Part shown: positions 48,598 to 60,054 of the stretch, piece by piece
Layout: every line of letters begins with the position of its first letter
How positions within the stretch are numbered: the stretch's first letter is position 1
Program-made: the position numbers and the translations under genes
The notes under the pieces: model-generated
The model's input: the letters and a program-made list of their open reading frames with translations, nothing else
The model's database searches: none
What the model was told of the DNA's origin: nothing
Source of the DNA: Coniochaeta sp. PMI_546
Lineage: Eukaryota; Ascomycota; Sordariomycetes; Coniochaetales; Coniochaetaceae
Assembly (NCBI GenBank): GCA_021432605.1
Contig: MU271148.1
Span: forward strand, 2,177,362-2,241,361
Direction: 5' to 3'
Length of the DNA stretch: 64,000 bases

Positions 48598-50599
48598 ATG
48601 CCACCCGCTACAGTCCGGCGGGCGCCGTATAAGGACTTTCTACAGCCTGCGCTACACCGACGTTTCTCTACCACTGCTTCGATATTGCTGGCCATAGCAT
48701 ACTTGCAAGCTATTTTCCTTGGCCTTCCCGGGTCTGGTAGGTGCAACCTTGCCAATTTCAAAGCTGGGGGACGTTGGCTAACCCTCTGACAGTCTTCTGG
48801 TCGTGGTTTCCCATCGGTCCAGCCGGGATACGCACTCTCTTCCTTTCATTATGCGGCCTCTCCGTCATCGTTCTGCGAATCGCCCAGTACCACGTCGGCG
48901 CGCGGACCTCGAACTCGGGCTTCCAGACCTTCACTCAGAACGCCTTGCAGATACAGACTCTTGAGGCGCTCTTTACATATATGTTTTCTGGGTGGCTTTT
49001 CAGCCAGATATGGCTTTGGTCGTGTGGACCTGACAGCGGTCTGGGCTGGATCACGTACTTCAGTGGCGACAGGGCGAGGCTAAACGAGAAGCCGCTGTAC
49101 TTCACCTGCTTCTTTATCACCCTCGGCATTGTTGAAGCAGTTTGTCATCTCATTCAAGACAATGATCGTCTGTCTCTGGGCATCGTTAAGCCAAAGAACG
49201 GAGAGCAGCACACCGGCGATTCTGCGAGCCAGTTCAAAGAACTCTTGGCGCAGATGCCCGGGTTGCTTTCCGTCGCCGCAATTCGGACTCTCTTAACAGT
49301 GCTCGCGAGCATACCCGTATATGCAATCTTCTTGCGCAGCCTGGTCTGGCGTACAACACTCTTCTTCCTGCGCCCCTTCTACAACCTCCCCAAGACGAAT
49401 ATGCTACCCACAGCTTTCCCACATAATGTATGGGTCCTTGGGAGGTGCTTCGTTGCAGGCTTTCTGCTCTCAATCGTCTGGTTGGTTGGTAATGCGGCCT
49501 TCTCAATCTTTCTGGTTAGAGAACCTTTGAAGCATGGCAAGCCACTGACGAGCGAGTCCAAGGATCCCAACGGGAGCCTGCTCAACGGACTGAAGAGCAA
49601 GAAGCTCTCGATCAAGGTAAATATCTCCACCAACTACTATTGGGCTATGTAAGTGATCGCTAACAATTGCAGTGCTTCGCCATGTGGGAGCTTGCATTCA
49701 TAGCTCGTGACTATGAAGTGAGGCGCAAAGCCATATACGAGGATATCGACAGGAAAGACGGCCCAATGTGGTCGCAGGTGTACGCTATATGCCTCGACGT
49801 CATAAGGAGCATAGAGACCAGAGTCGACAACTACGGCAAATCGCCAGCCCCAGTCCAAGCAACGGCCTTGACGACTGTGAACGAGAAGAGGCGGACCACA
49901 CAGCCCTTGAAACAAGAAGCGATCTTGCAATCAACGCCACAAAAAAAGTCCTTCCGTAACGAGGTGGAAAAGGTTGTTGGCCAGGTTGCCATAGCACCAG
50001 GGCAACCGTCCCAGCTGAGCCCTCTGGCTAAGAAAGCCATGGCGACGGCAAAAGAGAAGCTCCTGGAGCTGCAAAAGGAGGCTACCGGCACGGACGACAC
50101 GAAGGGCCTTTTTGAGGATCTTGCGCTCAGGGTACTTAGCACCCCGCTAGGTTGGCCTTTCAGGCAAGAGTTCAACAGGCGGCTCGCTGCTGTCGTACTT
50201 GGGAGTCCGTATGGCGAGCCTAGTCTTTATATCAACGCCATCAATGCGTTGAGTCTATTGGCCGTACACAGTCTGCAGGAGGACAAGTACGGCAATGTCC
50301 AGAGGGATGTGGCTACTATCTTGCGCACCTTCACGACTGTGACATCCAAGCTGGAGACGTTCAAGAACGGCTTCCCGGTGCACTGGACGGATGTAGAAAA
50401 GAATAAGACGTCTGCGGAAGTAGACGCTATTCTCGAGGCCTTGCGAGAGGGGTTGAAGCAGCTTATACAGGCATTTGGACCGTATGCGAGGGATCTGCGG
50501 TTGAGCCTCACCGACATACGGTTGGCGAAGGAGGCGGCTCGGATTCAAAAGGATGAGCAGCTTGTTCAGAGGGATGAGGAGATGCGCGAGATCCGGTAG
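48598..50599 (+). CDS. NDC1: Nucleoporin Ndc1 (nuclear pore / spindle pole body membrane protein)
   Basis: Three exons, 48598-48736, 48793-49616 and 49673-50599, encode 629 residues. Ndc1 anchors the nuclear pore complex, and in fungi the spindle pole body, in the nuclear envelope. The N-terminal half has about six membrane helices: ASILLAIAYLQAIFLGLPG, TLFLSLCGLSVIVLRIA, FTYMFSGWLFSQIWLW, YFTCFFITLGIVEAVCHLI, TLLTVLASIPVYAIFL and FVAGFLLSIVWLVGNAAF. The start RRAPYKDFLQPALHRRF, with its basic cluster before helix 1, is the fungal Ndc1 N-terminus. The cytoplasmic or nucleoplasmic C-terminal half is soluble and helical, with LSPLAKKAMATAKEKLLEL and FPVHWTDVE. The ATG at 48598 was chosen over upstream in-frame codons for this reason. 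Introns are 56 bp each. Confidence 0.9.
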
Positions 50600-51214
50600 G
50601 CCAGGAAGGATCGGAAGGATTGGGGACCACAACGGTGATAAGTCTGCTGAATGGTAGGCGTTGTCTTGAGAATTTATCCTCTATGCGCCAGTGTATGATT
50701 ACATGCTGTAAATGCCAATCTTTGACCGCCTGTGGCAACCTGAACTTGTGTTGTAATCTAGAAGCTCTCTTCAACCTCATTTTGCCCCTACTGCTGCTGT
50801 TGAACAGACGGTCGCTCAACTTGCCGCGGGATCGGGGCCGGTGTTAGAGTTTGATAGCGCATTGCACTACGAGTTCGATGCGGAAATGGTGAGATACCTT
50901 AGGTAAGTATCGGATAATATTCGGCCAATCCGGGCGAGAGGTGGAGAAGATCAGCCCTACGACATGCTACGTAATTTACCTGCCGGGTAATCTTCCCTTA
51001 ATCCAACCTCTCAGTCATTGCCAGGCATTGATGACGAGCTTCGAGCTTGTGCGTGTCCATTTCAGGACAAAGGTGTATCCTAGCCTGATCCTTCCCTCCC
51101 AGAAGGACTTCAGACACCGAGTCATGAACAAACATCGCAAGTCCATCACGTGACCCAAAGCTGACAGTTGAGGAGCTGGTTGGGCAACACGATTTACGAC
51201 ATCCCAAGGGCGTG
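50600..51214. other. Intergenic between NDC1 and DLT1
   Basis: Probably the NDC1 3' UTR and the DLT1 promoter; no gene seen. Confidence 0.5.
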
Positions 51215-52579
51215 ATGGCAGCCAGAAAGAGGTCTCCTGTGGCAGTAGCCTTGCGAGTCGCGTATAACTCTATCTACCTCTTCTTATACATCATTCTCGC
51301 CGCGCTTATCCTTGCTCTCTTGGCAGACGTTATCCGTCAAGCTGTTATTCGTAATCAGACCTTCAACATCTTGGTGATTGCCATCACGTACATTGTGACG
51401 GTTTTGGTGCTCGCATTCATCTACGCGATCCGCCTCTACATCAACAGATCCGTCCTCGCATCGATACCGAAATCGTATCTGCCCATCGAGAAGGGCGACT
51501 TGAAGAAGCATGTGCGGAAGATGATTGTCGCGGGCTTGAGCAGGAGTGCTGCCATCGCGTACGCTGCACGGCCGCGTGTCGCACCGAACTTTCCGGCGCA
51601 GCTACTAGGTTCAGATGGGGAGAAGGCAGAACTTGGACAGGCGCAGAAGGAGAGGAGGTCAATACCCCCTTTTAAGCTAAAGAAGACTGTCACTGTGGAG
51701 GATGAGATGGGTATCAGTCTACCCCCTGTCAAACCTGTGTGGGGGGAGATAGAACATCCTGGCTGGGGCTCGCCGACGTCTCCAGATCTTCCGGATTTGC
51801 AGTATGCGTCGGTCATCTCGGAGCTCCCGAATCTGATTGAAGCAAAGGCCATCACCCTTGCGCCTCCGGACCCAGACTCTCAGTCTGACCCGCCAATGTT
51901 GGATCCCGAGGCAGTGTCTTTGCTGCAGAGAACAGAGGAAATGGGCCTCCGCGATTACTTGACGCATCTGACAGACCTCGGTGTCCTAGATGTGTCACAA
52001 AGGACAATGGACTTCATCGCCAAATACGAATATGCTCGATTTTCCACCCGGCCACTACCAAACATGCGCTTTCGCGAGTTGATGCACCTCTTCGCCGAAA
52101 TTCTGCGCAGCATGAAACCTCTGGACCCAACTGTCCTAGCCTCGCTCATTGATGGCGACTCGGACGACGAAGGCCCACAAGAAAGCGACATCGACAACGA
52201 CGCGCCCATGACCCCCGGCTCGGACCACGGCAACCGCACCCCAGAGAGCAGCATCGCGCGCTCCACAAGCTCAAGCACAGGTAGCTCCCGATCGCGCGTA
52301 CGGCGCACTCCAAATCTGCCGGTGCGGAACTCATCCGCCAATACCTGGCAGCATTCGTACCGCACCGCCCCGACGACGCCGAAGAGCAAGCGCACAGCCT
52401 TGTCGCGCGCGTCGAGCGTTAACTCATTCGCGCAGACGAGGAATCCGTATCCGATTAGTCAGGCTTCTAGCGGGAGCTTGAGATCGGATGCCGGGAGTGT
52501 TATTATCCGGTTGGCGGAAGATGGTGAGCGGAGCGAATTGCCATATGTGCTTACTCTTACGGAGACGAGGAGTACCTAG
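51215..52579 (+). CDS. Defect at low temperature protein 1 (Dlt1)-like membrane protein
   Basis: A single exon encodes 454 residues. Two hydrophobic helices near the N-terminus (LYIILAALILALLADVI and ILVIAITYIVTVLVLAFIYAI) are followed by IRLYINRSVLASIPKSYLPI, which matches the fungal Dlt1 family. The middle contains PPVKPVWGEIEHPGWGSPTS and the conserved helical LRDYLTHLTDLGVLD with FMRFRELMHLFAEILR-like helices. The last 130 residues are Ser/Thr-rich and probably disordered. The ATG at 51215 is preceded by a GTG in the same frame. Dlt1 was named from a yeast cold-sensitive mutant; its molecular role is not known. Confidence 0.88.
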   Translation: MAARKRSPVAVALRVAYNSIYLFLYIILAALILALLADVIRQAVIRNQTFNILVIAITYIVTVLVLAFIYAIRLYINRSVLASIPKSYLPIEKGDLKKHVRKMIVAGLSRSAAIAYAARPRVAPNFPAQLLGSDGEKAELGQAQKERRSIPPFKLKKTVTVEDEMGISLPPVKPVWGEIEHPGWGSPTSPDLPDLQYASVISELPNLIEAKAITLAPPDPDSQSDPPMLDPEAVSLLQRTEEMGLRDYLTHLTDLGVLDVSQRTMDFIAKYEYARFSTRPLPNMRFRELMHLFAEILRSMKPLDPTVLASLIDGDSDDEGPQESDIDNDAPMTPGSDHGNRTPESSIARSTSSSTGSSRSRVRRTPNLPVRNSSANTWQHSYRTAPTTPKSKRTALSRASSVNSFAQTRNPYPISQASSGSLRSDAGSVIIRLAEDGERSELPYVLTLTETRST

Positions 52580-53065
52580 TGCTGGGTAGGAGAAGAAAGT
52601 AGGGTCACGACAATACGATTACTGACGAAGAGGAAACGACGACTTCAATTCTATATCACACGAATATACCTTAATCATAATCTAATATGCCACAACCCGT
52701 ATCACCCTCCACCGCTGACCTGTTCACCTCCTATGCAAGGTGTCAAGGCACACGCCACACACGCGACATGCCATCGAACACTGGACCAAAGAGTTAGCGA
52801 GAGGAGTTTCTGCGAAGCGTTGTCTGGGGGCGTTGTCTGGGGGGGAGCGGAGAGGGAAAAGGCTGCGCACGCATAATGCGGGCAAAGTATGCCTGACTAG
52901 GATATGGTTGGGACGGAAAGTGTGGCAGACAAGCAGTGTGACGAACCCGACTATCCTGCTTGCCGCCAACAAGGTGTGGTGGGGCTGGGTCGGTACAACA
53001 TACCTCGAGTGCTAAAGGTTGTTTCTGAGTGGTCAGCGGGATATGATACCAAAACCATCTGTCTC

Positions 53066-53329
53066 TCACGTGATATCATGCTTCACTTGACCTAAGCATC
53101 TATCGTACGTACATGGTGGAAAGGCCTTGAGGATCTCATTGATCTTTGTATGCATGCTCTGACGTCTCTCTTGGGCGGTGATAGTCATGAACGAAAGGTC
53201 AATGAGGGTGTTGCCGTCGCGGGCCGACTCCTTACAGAAGGTCTCCAGTCGCTCTTTTCTCAGCTCTTTTCTCAGTCGCTTAGCCTCTAGGCGCTTAGGT
53301 GAAGATGGTCTGCTATGAACACGCGAATG
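53066..53329 (-). pseudogene. Orphan protein-like fragment, unknown family
   Basis: An 87-codon open frame on the minus strand has no start Met at its beginning. It contains a charged helix RLEAKRLRKELRKERLETF, then ESARDGNTLIDLSFMTITA and RRQSMHTKINEILKAFPP. Composition and hydrophobic spacing look like a genuine protein rather than chance. There is no recognisable partner exon upstream, so it may be a last exon or the remains of a gene. I do not recognise the family. Confidence 0.35.
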
Positions 53330-54554
53330 TTAGGCCAGCTGTTAGGCCACATAGGCCGCAGGAAGCGGGAGGAGTTTACCCGTCCATAGCAGGCTATGTC
53401 CTTAGTCTTGATGGGACAAGGCGCAGTGTATTGTACGACGTTGAGAAGTGTCTCAGATGGGGTGATGAGTATCTACCTTAGCTGACTATGAACAGTACGA
53501 CAGAGGATAGAGGAGAGGGAGTCGATCCGACCTTATATGCGCGTCCACAGGTCTTGCTCGCATGTAATGTACGATATTGCTGCCACCAATACAGGACCCG
53601 CGATCCGTAGCGATGACAGCGGAAGACTGACCATGCTGCATACATGGCCGCGAACCAGGATGATAACCGGTCAGCTACTGTCAGTAGGCTCATCTTGAAG
53701 CTTCTTGGGAAGAATGGACATTGTCCTCTCAGAAAGACCTGCGAATTGTACATGGAGCTATTCCATTCTGGGGATAGCGCCCGTACCCTTGTTGAATTGG
53801 CGGACCATGATGGATGGAACCGAAAGGCAACCGGCACATGCGGCTCTGCGGCGGCTCTGCCTGCGAACCACGGCGAACTACTCAAGCCTCAGGGAGGGAC
53901 GGTGCCCCTCCCTTTTTCCATCGTCTGCTCCCAAGCATCTTCGATTTCTTGGGCTCGTAGAAAATGGGCGGCCATGCACGTCCACAGCTTTATTTGTCTC
54001 TTTATTTCTCCGCGATCCTTCTTTCTCTTCCTCTCTCACTCCAAAACCGGCCAGTTTCCTACGTTGTCTGTCAATTCCAAGTTTTTCGTCAACCTACCTC
54101 GCCAGACATCAACTGTTCACATAAACTCGCCTGACATACCTCTTACACTGTTGCTCTCTGTCGAAATCATTTTCCTACTACGGAATGCTTTAGTTTTCCG
54201 ATCCAGCCTGGCGCGTGGAATCGTTCATGGCAGTATTGAATCCGGTCGCTAGCTAGACAGCGACCAGAGTACTTTCTTGCAACCACTCTTCTTCACAAGG
54301 ACAGTCTGTATGTGCTAATCCAGTTGAACAGTGAATTGAAGTTTCATGACGACTTTGATACTCGTCTATGTGCCCAGATGCGACTGGCATATGCGAGGCT
54401 TTGTCTGAGTTCGTTGGGTCGGTGTCGAGATTGGCCTTATCAGCTGTCACTCCATGCTGGCCGTTGAAGGCAAATGGCCTGAAAAGGCCTGATTTGGAGC
54501 CGATCACCGTCAGGGCTCAAAGTTCAGCAATTCGAAAGACGGCTTTGGTCAGAC

Positions 54555-54914
54555 TTGGAGCCACGAGACGATGCCCAGTGGCACACCCCATTCCTGGTCC
54601 GGGAACCTGAGACACAGCCCATCTCACAGGAGCAACTTGCCTCAGAGATCAGAGGAATCTTTGCCGGCTTTGACATGGTTGAAGCCAAGAGTATAGCGAC
54701 AAAACACAAGCCGTTGTATCGACGCGGCGATACGGTCATCATCGCTTTCGGTAAAATATTAAACGATGAGCAGTGGCAAGCCTTCAGAGCTTTGCATCGA
54801 ACCAGACCGCATGAGCACCACGATTTCTTCCTTGCGCCACAACAGCCGAATACAACTCCGCCTCTGAGAGTACTGCAATTGTTGTACCATGCCTGTAACG
54901 ATGCTGCGGTATGA
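54555..54914 (+). CDS. Uncharacterised reading frame, possibly part of a split or decaying gene
   Basis: An open frame of 119 codons from the ATG at 54555; the frame is open back to 54483. The sequence includes EPRDDAQWHTPFLVREPETQ, EIRGIFAGFDMVEAKSIA and GDTVIIAFGKILNDEQWQAF, which look like a folded protein, but I do not recognise the family. In another frame just upstream (about 54320-54466) FHDDFDTRLCAQMRLAYARL has a similar protein-like look. The two may belong to one gene joined by an intron I could not place, or to a remnant. Confidence is low. Confidence 0.35.
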   Translation: MEPRDDAQWHTPFLVREPETQPISQEQLASEIRGIFAGFDMVEAKSIATKHKPLYRRGDTVIIAFGKILNDEQWQAFRALHRTRPHEHHDFFLAPQQPNTTPPLRVLQLLYHACNDAAV

Positions 54915-55178
54915 CATTCGATCATGTGTCGAACTGCTGAGACACCGTCTGCCGGCATCTCTCGAGCATATGCTGACGTTCATCTACCTTACCTTCGCCA
55001 TGTGGCTCTTCTACATAGGAAGCTGTTCCAGCTCCCGAATCGTGTTCTCCTGTGGATAACTGTCCATCTTTCCATGGCCGCTCCTCGCCATTGTCATGAC
55101 TCGCCCACGGCTCGCTTCCATGAGTCAGAACACCGGCTCGTCCCTTCATCGATCCACCCGCTTGGATCACCGCTCATG

Positions 55179-55251
55179 GCCCGGTTAGCTCAATCGGTAG
55201 AGCGTGAGACTCTTAATCTCAAGGTTGCGGGTTCGACCCCCGCATCGGGCT
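55179..55251 (+). tRNA. tRNA-Lys (anticodon CTT)
   Basis: 73 nucleotides fold as a cloverleaf. The acceptor stem GCCCGGT pairs with ATCGGGC (one G-T), the D arm is AGCTCAATCGGTAGAGC, and the anticodon loop CTCTTAA is closed by TGAGA/TCTCA. The T arm is GCGGGTTCGACCCCCGC. There is no intron and no encoded CCA. The A and B box promoters are internal. Confidence 0.95.
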
Positions 55252-58200
55252 CAATTCCCGATGGACGACCATCACGATGTTCTTTTTTTGTCGATCTTCG
55301 ATGTTCTGGAAGTTCTGGAAACATGCACTCGAAGCTGCGGGCTCGAAATTTTCGGGACTTACTGGGTCCATTGGCGCCCCATTTTTCTTCGTCTCATGTT
55401 GCCCAGTCTCGTGCATTTACTCGAGACTACACGCCTGGAGAATGCCTATATCGCTGCAAATTTGGCAAGTTACAACAGGCCTGGCACGAGAGGAGACGGC
55501 CAAGATGAGATGCCACCGTGCGCTCAACGCGCTTGTCGAGTTTCGAAACCTCCCGACTGTTTTTTGGGCGCCTGGATAGAGTGTCTGGGCGACCTTGGAC
55601 GGTACAGGATGGCCATTGAAGTCCACGCCAAACGATGTGGACTAGAATCCCTCCTGCCGCTATTGGCACAGGAAAGCCACATTAGTGAGTGGACGACATG
55701 TCTATCACCATCTAGCGATTCTGGCACACCCGGCTGTCCGCCTTCAGGCGGTGTGGCCGCAGGACCCCGTTGGGTTCGAGTCTGTCCGATTCCATGAGGG
55801 TATCTTTCGGCAAGAGACTTTTCGAACGACATTCCTGAAGTTCTTGAGATCGTATTCACCCCTTGTGGCTGGTCTACTAACTCGAGTGTATGGCCATGTG
55901 ACCTCCCCGGATGGTTTTGGTTCCCCCTTTCGGCTTTCCAAGTGTCTCTTGATTTGCATTATTCCATCCTCTTGGGAACCTTTGAGAACGCGGGGAATGT
56001 CAGCAGCGCTTCACTCAACATATATATGCCGACTTTATTGACCCGAGTGTCCTGTAACAATCACAACCACGTGGTAGTTATCGCGTGCTTCGTGGTAACT
56101 GTAGTCCGAGGAAACACCATGACCGTTAAAATGACCTTTCGATGCAGTCACATTTCATGTTGAATGATAGGAGGCATCCGTCGTGTTATCCTGGTGTAGT
56201 AGAAGTAGTCTGGGACAGGCAGAGGTAGTGATGGATGATGAAGGTCGTTATAGACCTTCTCTATTTGTGTTCCTAAGCATGACCTATGTAGGTGGTTTCA
56301 CCGCAGTCAGAATGTCCGGAGAGCTCCAGCTAATTACCAGTGCAACCACTGATTCTGAGAGCATCTCTCAAGTTCAGAGACACATTGACCGCCACCGACG
56401 GGGTCCACAAACTTAGTTGGTAATCACAGGTTCGTCGTGGAAACGTTCGTGTAGCGAGACATCCTCACTATGGAAGCATACTCACGGACACCTCGTCCCA
56501 ACTAGGGGGATCCTACATCAAAGGACATGCTGGGGAGGCTTGTTTCATGAACTCCATGTGGTAACGGTGCTTCAACTGAATGCAAGACGAAATACTTGTG
56601 AGACATGCATGCCATTGACTTAAGTGCAAGTCATGCAGGGGTTTCCATGGTCCAGGTTTCGATCTCCGTCTTGTTGCAGATCCTTTGGATGACATGTCCA
56701 ATGATTCATAACGGAAAGCGTGAGTTCTTCAGCATAAGAAGTAGCTTGTGAATTAATCGACCAATCTATGTACTACTGTACGACTTGAGACGCATGGCCA
56801 ATGCAGGTCCCACGCTATCCGCAGCCAACTGCATCTTTTTAAATTAGTTTGGACGTGGTTAAGGTTCCATTATTGGCTCAACATTGCGCAGATGTGAGAA
56901 AATTTTCATCTCGTCCAGGTGGGAAAGAGCTGGCATGATCACGTACTTAATAATCGCCTGAGATAAGGACTGGATAGAAGCGTGGGTTTCAACCTTGCAT
57001 ACACCCCGTATACCTCGGAGTCAGCCTCTACGAAGATGAAGTTCGCCGGGACCCTCCGCCACACTTCGTAGCAAGTGAACCATCGTCTGCCTTAATAGAA
57101 GGTACCATCATGATGGGTGGTACCGACTGCCTGTCGGTTATGCTCTGCTACCTCGGGTATTATTGCTCGTGTCGTCTTGCACGTAAGTACATTGCGAGGG
57201 CATCAACCGTAGGGAAGCACAACCTTAACTCACTGGGTTTCCAAAGATGACCCTGCTGATGTATCGCAAACAGCTATGTATATGCAGCAAAATAATGAAT
57301 AGTCAAAGTGGGAGCCATTATCAGCTGTCGAACCTGAGTCCAGAACAAGTTTCGAGGAACAATCTCACAAGGGGTTCCACTCTACGCACTTAAGATGAAG
57401 ATATGCAGATTCAGCTGGTGCTGGTAACATATGAGCCTAATTAGTTAGGCGGGAATGCGTTCCCGGTCAGTGTCATGGTCGCTGCGGTGGGAAAAGGCCC
57501 AGGTAGGCACGGGCTACAAATTATCTACTCTTCTCGGCCCAAATCTGTACACCATATGCAAGGCAACTACTGCCTTCCCTCATAATTACTGCTACCATGC
57601 GTAACATGTGTCGGCGTCCTGGCGTTGATGATCTGATTATGCAACAAGTTAGTTTCCGTTTCTCTTCATAATACTGGGATAGAATACCTTCAAATTGCCA
57701 GACATACTGCGTATGCTCTCGGGTAAACACTAGGAAGAGTCACAGGATGGTGGAAGTGGCTGGTACAGTTTTCAGGCGGCTTCCCAATGAGCAACTCTCT
57801 CCACCTCTCCGCAGGACTAAAGTGCTCTGAAGCCTCGGCGCGGCCCGAGAAGTACAGACCTCTATGTTAAGGTGGAGCTGATGTTCCCTGGAGTTGCCTT
57901 TCGGCTCCATTGCTCGATCATGGCTCTGTCTGTCGGAAATGACGGGTCATAGTCTCTCGGGGAGATTACGATTCTGTGCAGAAGGCAACTGACAGGACGC
58001 GAGACCGGTAGCGAACAGGCAACGCCTACCCCCACACTGGTTATTATGACAAAACACCGCATGCAAGGCTGTGGGGAGTTGGGCGCTGGTCGGCGCTCAC
58101 GCTGGGCTTTCAAAGCTGTCACAATCTTGCCAGAAACCATTGGCGACAGAAGGCGTCGAAAAAATGTGTACTAGTCCTGGGCGATCCTTCAACTTTCTGG

Positions 58201-59922
58201 CCTCCTTAACCTGTCGCCCTCACACTGAGCAATTCATAGCAAAGTCTCAACTATATAAACATGCTCTTGCTGCCTCGTTGATCATGTACTTGAACTCGAG
58301 CAACATCCCTCGAGCGTCTCGACTCCCAGCTGCCACGCACTGTAATTCATCGATCCTCGAATGAATCGATACAGGCAAATTTGTGTCTAACATGCCTTCC
58401 ATCCCTTCCACCACGGCGTCATTATTTGGAGGGTATGACATTCTATCCTACAGTCCATGTCAAGCATTTGTTAGCACCGAATAATCTAACGATGCAGCAC
58501 ATAGTTCACTGCCTTCGAAACCTGAACATTCCTTGACCGATCGGGAACATGACTCCTCGACACTCTGCGCTTCGCGAATCGAATCTTTTCTCATCGAGCC
58601 TGCCTCTGAAGGAAACCCTCTGGTACCACTTACAGGGAGCGAACCTTCCACTCATGCCTCTGCTTCTTCCACTACCGGAGCGGGACGTCACCGGAGACAG
58701 AGCGCAGAAAACACGGTCGGCAGAGTTGACCAAGTCCTGAACGACACGAGGCCCACTAGTACAGCTTTAACTACGGCACAGAATCCTTCCAACACCAACT
58801 AATTGCCGGTCAAACACTAATTTAGATATTGATCAATGGCAAATCTACCATGGCGAACTCGGTCCACCTGACATTTCGTTTGAATAAAGACGACGCGCTG
58901 CCGGCCGCACTACATCCTTCCACGCGCTGTTCATATCGTACTGAACGAATCGATCTGCTACTGTCAATTTACCACCATTGGAACTTCCCTTCCGCGTCAG
59001 CAGTACAAACAAGCTCGGGTTCAGGGGCAGTAATGACAGCTGGGCTTGTGTTACTGACACGGCTTGCAACAACCACTTTCACTTTTGGCTTCACAACATA
59101 TAGAGAGGTATTCGGCGTCTTTCTACAACCTTGTCAAAATATTTACGTTTTTTTTCTCGGATACTCTGGTTTGGACCATTGGCGGAAGAGGGTATCGGGC
59201 TTGTCATCGATGGAGGACAACAAAAATATAGATAAAAGACTGAGGGAACATGAACTTAGATCACGAAAGGTCTCAGGGATCAATGAGAAGTCAAAAGTTC
59301 CAGTATAAAGTCCCCTGCTCCACACTGAACTATGTACATGGTCTAGACTCACGATCCTGCCCCGTTGAACCTAATGCGTAAGCAGACTTGATGGGCCAAG
59401 ACGAGACCGCCAATCTGTGTCTAGATGTCTGAATACTCTGTTTCAGGAAGACATCTGGCGGGCAGACAGTCACACATGCAGGTGGGAAAGACAGAAAGAG
59501 ACATTGAACCATAATGGGTGTGCATCAAGGCCTATCTCCGAAACGATATATGTGCTTATTCTCAACTTTCAGCTGGTGAATATTTGATTTTCTGTTAGCT
59601 CGTTACAAACATTTGAATCTTTCAACTCATATTTTCGACCACATCTCTCGAGCTGTAGTACCCAAAGTCGAATCGTGGCTTCGGTCTTGTAGATGTGGAC
59701 TAATGTATGATTCCTCTGATGCATATTTACACAATCGACTGCAACCCGCTCAAGGGGGGAAAAAAGCACACTAGACTATCTGAGGTAGTAGCATAATAAA
59801 TCCCCGCAAATATGGCTAACCTCAGATGAACCCAAAGCCAGTTCTAGGACAAGTGAGCTGTCTAACCCGCCCACCACACATCGTGAGCGCTCTTAGCAAT
59901 ACCGCCGTCTGCAACATCAACA
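55252..59922. other. 4.7-kb region almost without genes
   Basis: Apart from one weak candidate at 58392-58802, frames are short and overlapping on both strands with no familiar motif. I saw no further tRNA, no rRNA and no terminal repeats. Confidence 0.45.
58392..58802 (+). CDS. Hypothetical small Ser/Thr-rich protein
   Basis: A possible two-exon gene, 58392-58432 and 58505-58802 (72-bp intron, donor GTATGA, acceptor CATAG), would encode 112 residues. It starts MPSIPSTTASLFGG and contains HDSSTLCASRIESFL and ASASSTTGAGRHRRQS. It is polar, rich in Ser and Thr, with no domain, signal peptide or homologue that I recognise. The splice phase is correct, but such joins can occur by chance. Confidence is low. 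Confidence 0.28.
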
Positions 59923-59994
59923 GGTCTTGTGGCTCAATGGCAGAGCGTCTGACTACGAATCAGGAGGTTGCAGGTTCGACCCCTGCCAAGATCA
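59923..59994 (+). tRNA. tRNA-Arg (anticodon ACG)
   Basis: 72 nucleotides. The acceptor stem GGTCTTG pairs with CAAGATC (one G-T). The anticodon loop CTACGAA is closed by TCTGA/TCAGG pairing, and the T arm is TGCAGGTTCGACCCCTGCC. There is no intron. A34 of this anticodon is a standard substrate of the Tad2/Tad3 deaminase, whose Tad3 gene is at the other end of the window. Confidence 0.95.
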
Positions 59995-60054
59995 CACTTT
60001 TTGCTGCAACGGGATGGGGGACATGACTCGCCGGCATCCGGCATCGAGTCAGGC

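Larger units (their letters stand above)
52580..55178. other. Gene-poor region with orphan reading frames
   Basis: No complete gene is recognised. Two stretches that look like real protein are listed separately (53066-53329 minus, 54555-54914 plus). The remainder is short overlapping frames, including a promoter-like CT-rich stretch around 54000-54050. Confidence 0.45.

Noticed and set aside
55204-55797. 197-codon open frame starting inside the tRNA-Lys
   Set aside because: It begins within a tRNA gene, has no domain and no coherent composition, and competes with equal-length frames on both strands.
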